Of a stretch of DNA of 8,488 bases, positions 6,441-8,488 are shown in pieces. A program made the translations under genes and the position numbers. The notes beneath the pieces were generated by a model. The model was not told the DNA's origin. It saw only the letters and a list, made by a program, of their open reading frames with translations, and did not search any database. Source of the stretch: Acidobacteriaceae bacterium (GTDB lineage: Bacteria; Acidobacteriota; Terriglobia; Terriglobales; Acidobacteriaceae); the NCBI GenBank assembly GCA_003164255.1, contig PLST01000300.1, positions 9,905-18,392 of the forward strand, given 5' to 3'. Numbering within the stretch: position 1 is the stretch's first letter; the number at the start of each line of letters is the position of its first letter.

Positions 6441-7307
6441 TCAAACCCCCAGATGCCGCATGTACTCGGCATCCAACCGGAGCTCTTCAATCGGCTCCAT
6501 CTCGAACTGCTCCTGCTCCACAAAGTAGTACTTCAGTCCCGTGGCCGCGCGCATGATCGGCGCGTAATCTATCTTGCCTTTGCCCAGCACCGTCATCGTC
6601 TCTTTGCCATCGGCTCCCGGAATCATGTCCTTCACATGCATCAGCGGGAAGCGCTTCGGCGTCTTGCTCAGGTAGTCCACGGGATTATGTCCTGAAGCGA
6701 ATACCCATCCAGCGTCCATCTCGAAGACCACCACCTTTGGATCGGTAAGCCGCAGCAGTTCGTCGTACACCAGCGTGCCGTCGATCACTGCAAACTCCGG
6801 CGTGTGGTTGTGAACGCCAAACGTCATCCCCGCAGCCTTCACCTTCTCGCCAATCCGGTTGAACTCGCCGGCAATCCAGTGCCAGTCGTCAAGCGTCGGC
6901 GGTCCCTTCTTCGCCGGGTCGCGGTGCATTCCTCCAGACGACGAACAGACGATGTACTCAAGTCCCAGCGTCTGCCCGTACTCGATCCACTTGTCCAGCT
7001 CGGTCTCGAGGACGTTCAGCGCATGGTGCGTGCTCACGCAGCGCAGCCCGGCATTGTCCATCGCCTTGCGAAAATCCTTCGCCGTGCGGTCGTAGTAGCC
7101 CGCCGCCTCAACCACCGTGTAGCCATCCGCATGCACCTTGGCCAGCGTCCCTTCAAAATCGGTGGGCAGCTGGTCGCGCACCGAATAGAGCTGCAGCCCC
7201 AGCGGCTTCTTCATCGGTTTGGCCGCCAACCGTGCGGCGCCGGTCATTGCCACGGCCGCAGCTGCGCCCGTGGTCTTCAGGAATGTTCTGCGCGAAGTAT
7301 TACTCAT
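6441..7307 (-). CDS. Tat-exported sugar phosphate isomerase/epimerase family TIM-barrel protein
   Basis: This 288-residue protein starts with a twin-arginine signal (SRRTFLK, residues 5-11, then an alanine-rich hydrophobic stretch to about 28), so it is likely exported folded. The rest is a xylose-isomerase-like TIM barrel: LGLQLYSVRD at the first strand, VHNHTPEF (165-172), VFEMDAGW (194-201), MHVKD (223-227) and FVEQEQFE (262-269). The Glu, Asp, His and Glu residues in these segments are the usual divalent-metal and substrate ligands of the family. Known members isomerise or epimerise sugars or inositols, or act as lyases on 3-keto-glycosides; which applies here cannot be read from sequence. 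The ATG at 7307 is preferred over 7316 because GGGAG is nine bases from the former and directly abuts the latter. It follows the oxidoreductase gene by 41 bp, suggesting paired action on an oxidised sugar. Confidence 0.9.
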   Translation of the reverse strand: MSNTSRRTFLKTTGAAAAVAMTGAARLAAKPMKKPLGLQLYSVRDQLPTDFEGTLAKVHADGYTVVEAAGYYDRTAKDFRKAMDNAGLRCVSTHHALNVLETELDKWIEYGQTLGLEYIVCSSSGGMHRDPAKKGPPTLDDWHWIAGEFNRIGEKVKAAGMTFGVHNHTPEFAVIDGTLVYDELLRLTDPKVVVFEMDAGWVFASGHNPVDYLSKTPKRFPLMHVKDMIPGADGKETMTVLGKGKIDYAPIMRAATGLKYYFVEQEQFEMEPIEELRLDAEYMRHLGV

Positions 7308-7316
7308 CTGCTTCAT

Positions 7317-7321
7317 CTCCC
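7317..7321 (-). promoter_or_regulatory. Ribosome-binding site of the TIM-barrel gene
   Basis: GGGAG on the coding strand is nine bases before the ATG at 7307 and immediately next to an in-frame ATG at 7316. The spacing favours 7307, which removes three residues (MKQ) from the longest reading frame. Confidence 0.65.
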
Positions 7322-7348
7322 TTTTTGAACCTTTCTAAGCCCCGGCTT

Positions 7349-8488
7349 CTACGTCCTGATCGTCTTCGTCTGCGCGTCCCACCGGACTACACCGCCATGC
7401 AAGAACGACTGGTTCGCCATGTGGCAGCCAATGGCCGCGTTGTGTCCGAACAACTCGTCTTCCACCACGTGCTCCCGGGTCACAATCGCGTTGAAAAAGT
7501 TTCCCAGGTGCGCGGCTGTATCGTCATAGCCCTGCGGCAGCGTGAAGCTCTCCCCATCGCCCGGCGCAGGAAGCGTCTCAGGGTGCGCAGCCTTCCATTC
7601 TTCCTGCCCCTTCGCGCGCTGTGCAGCCGTCATTCCGCCCCATCCGTAGCCTTCAAACTTCGGCCGAACGTCCTGCGGCGTAAACGTCACCGTTTTGCCT
7701 GTCAGCACCATCGTGCCTGTCGATCCGTAGATCTTGATCCCCTCGTCGCCATCGCTGTTCGCCTGGTTACAGTGCAGGTGCAGGTGGATGTTGCCGTTCT
7801 CCGTCGGAAAGTCGTACACCGTCTTCAGCAGGTCAGGAAACTCGCGGCCGTCCTTGTAGTGATAAATTCCGCCGGTGGAGTAGGCCCGGCTGGCTGGCGT
7901 GTGGATCCCGGTAATTACCTGGATCCCGCTCAGCAGATGCACAAACAAATCTCCGCCCAGTCCCGATCCAAAATCCCTGAAGCAGCGCCAGCGGAAAAAC
8001 TTCTTCGTGTCGAATGGTTGTTCCGGTGCGTCCACCAGGAACCCCTTCCAATCAATCGTCTCCGGGCTCGCGTCCGGCGGAATCGGGTAAACCCACGCGC
8101 CTCCCGGCGAGTTCCGGTTCCACTGCGCATCAATTTCGTGCACATCGCCCAGCCGGCCCGAGGCGTAAATCTCTCTGGCCTTTGCGTACAGGACCGAGCT
8201 CACCCGCTGGCTCCCCGCCTGAAATATTGCTTTGTGTGCCGCAACGCCCTCCACCATCGCGTATCCGTCTTCCACGCTGTGCGACATGGGTTTCTCGCAG
8301 TACACGTCCTTGCCCGCCGCAACCGAATCGAGAGTGATCCGCCGGTGATGATGATCCGAGGTGGCCACCAGAATCGCTTCCACGTCTTTGCGATCCAGCA
8401 GCCTCCGGTAGTCGCCCGTGGTGTCAAAGTCCGCGCCGTAGGCCTCTTTTCCGGCCTGCAAGCGGGTCGAATACAAATCCGCCGACCC
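7349..8488 (-). CDS. Gfo/Idh/MocA family oxidoreductase (N-terminus beyond window)
   Basis: 379 residues are visible and the frame stays open to the window edge, so the start and the GxGxxG dinucleotide-binding turn lie outside. The visible part begins in the Rossmann domain (EAILVATSDHHH) and carries CEKP (codons at 8288-8299), whose lysine is the family's catalytic and cofactor-contacting residue. The C-terminal substrate domain has GGDLFVH, with its aspartate codon at 7949-7951 and histidine codon at 7937-7939. These fit the conserved GGxxxDxxxH-type active-site segment. The enzyme should oxidise or reduce a hydroxyl of a sugar or inositol using NAD(P). The substrate is unknown. Whether it has a Tat leader like its neighbour cannot be seen. 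The stop lies 41 bp before the TIM-barrel gene, so the two probably form an operon. A TTG at 8476 is not the true start because homology-type sequence continues upstream. Confidence 0.92.
   Translation of the reverse strand, partial: GSADLYSTRLQAGKEAYGADFDTTGDYRRLLDRKDVEAILVATSDHHHRRITLDSVAAGKDVYCEKPMSHSVEDGYAMVEGVAAHKAIFQAGSQRVSSVLYAKAREIYASGRLGDVHEIDAQWNRNSPGGAWVYPIPPDASPETIDWKGFLVDAPEQPFDTKKFFRWRCFRDFGSGLGGDLFVHLLSGIQVITGIHTPASRAYSTGGIYHYKDGREFPDLLKTVYDFPTENGNIHLHLHCNQANSDGDEGIKIYGSTGTMVLTGKTVTFTPQDVRPKFEGYGWGGMTAAQRAKGQEEWKAAHPETLPAPGDGESFTLPQGYDDTAAHLGNFFNAIVTREHVVEDELFGHNAAIGCHMANQSFLHGGVVRWDAQTKTIRT

Noticed and set aside
6124..6695. Plus-strand frames over the small hypothetical gene and the TIM-barrel 3' end
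   Set aside because: The minus-strand frames carry the third-position G/C bias and, for the TIM barrel, conserved motifs; the plus-strand products have neither.

Overview
The window looks like ordinary chromosome from an acidobacterium (Acidobacteriota, probably Terriglobia/Acidobacteriaceae). This is inferred from three things: high G+C with strongly G/C-biased third codon positions, a very large secreted NHL-propeller plus Ig-repeat protein with a transmembrane hairpin inside its last Ig domain, and a paired small β-barrel protein of a type I associate with that group. No database search supports the placement. All six supported protein genes and the single tRNA gene lie on the minus strand, so transcription runs from high to low coordinates.

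Right part (8488 to 6108): a Gfo/Idh/MocA-type NAD(P)-dependent sugar oxidoreductase, cut off at its N-terminus by the window edge, is followed after 41 bp by a Tat-exported TIM-barrel protein of the sugar phosphate isomerase/epimerase (xylose-isomerase-like) family. A 93-residue unrecognised ORF follows after another 51 bp. The first two look like a small carbohydrate-modifying operon. The third may be co-transcribed, and its last codons run into a degenerate octamer tandem repeat.

Middle (6022 to 4535): a tRNA-Arg gene with anticodon CCG and an encoded CCA end lies only 46 bp upstream of a secreted histidine-acid phosphatase of the 4-phytase/glucose-1-phosphatase group. No terminator is visible between them.

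Left part (4378 to 142): a roughly 1,210-residue exported protein has six NHL blades (a full propeller) and four Ig-like repeats. Its final Ig-like domain is interrupted by two transmembrane segments. Ten bases after its stop codon a small outer-membrane β-barrel protein begins, so the two are almost certainly one transcript and may work together in the envelope. Positions 1 to 141 hold no gene that I can support.

I saw no CRISPR array, transposase, phage gene, toxin-antitoxin pair or recognisable defence system. The least explained features are the split Ig domain with its membrane hairpin, the NHL/β-barrel pair, and the octamer repeat that forms the end of a reading frame.
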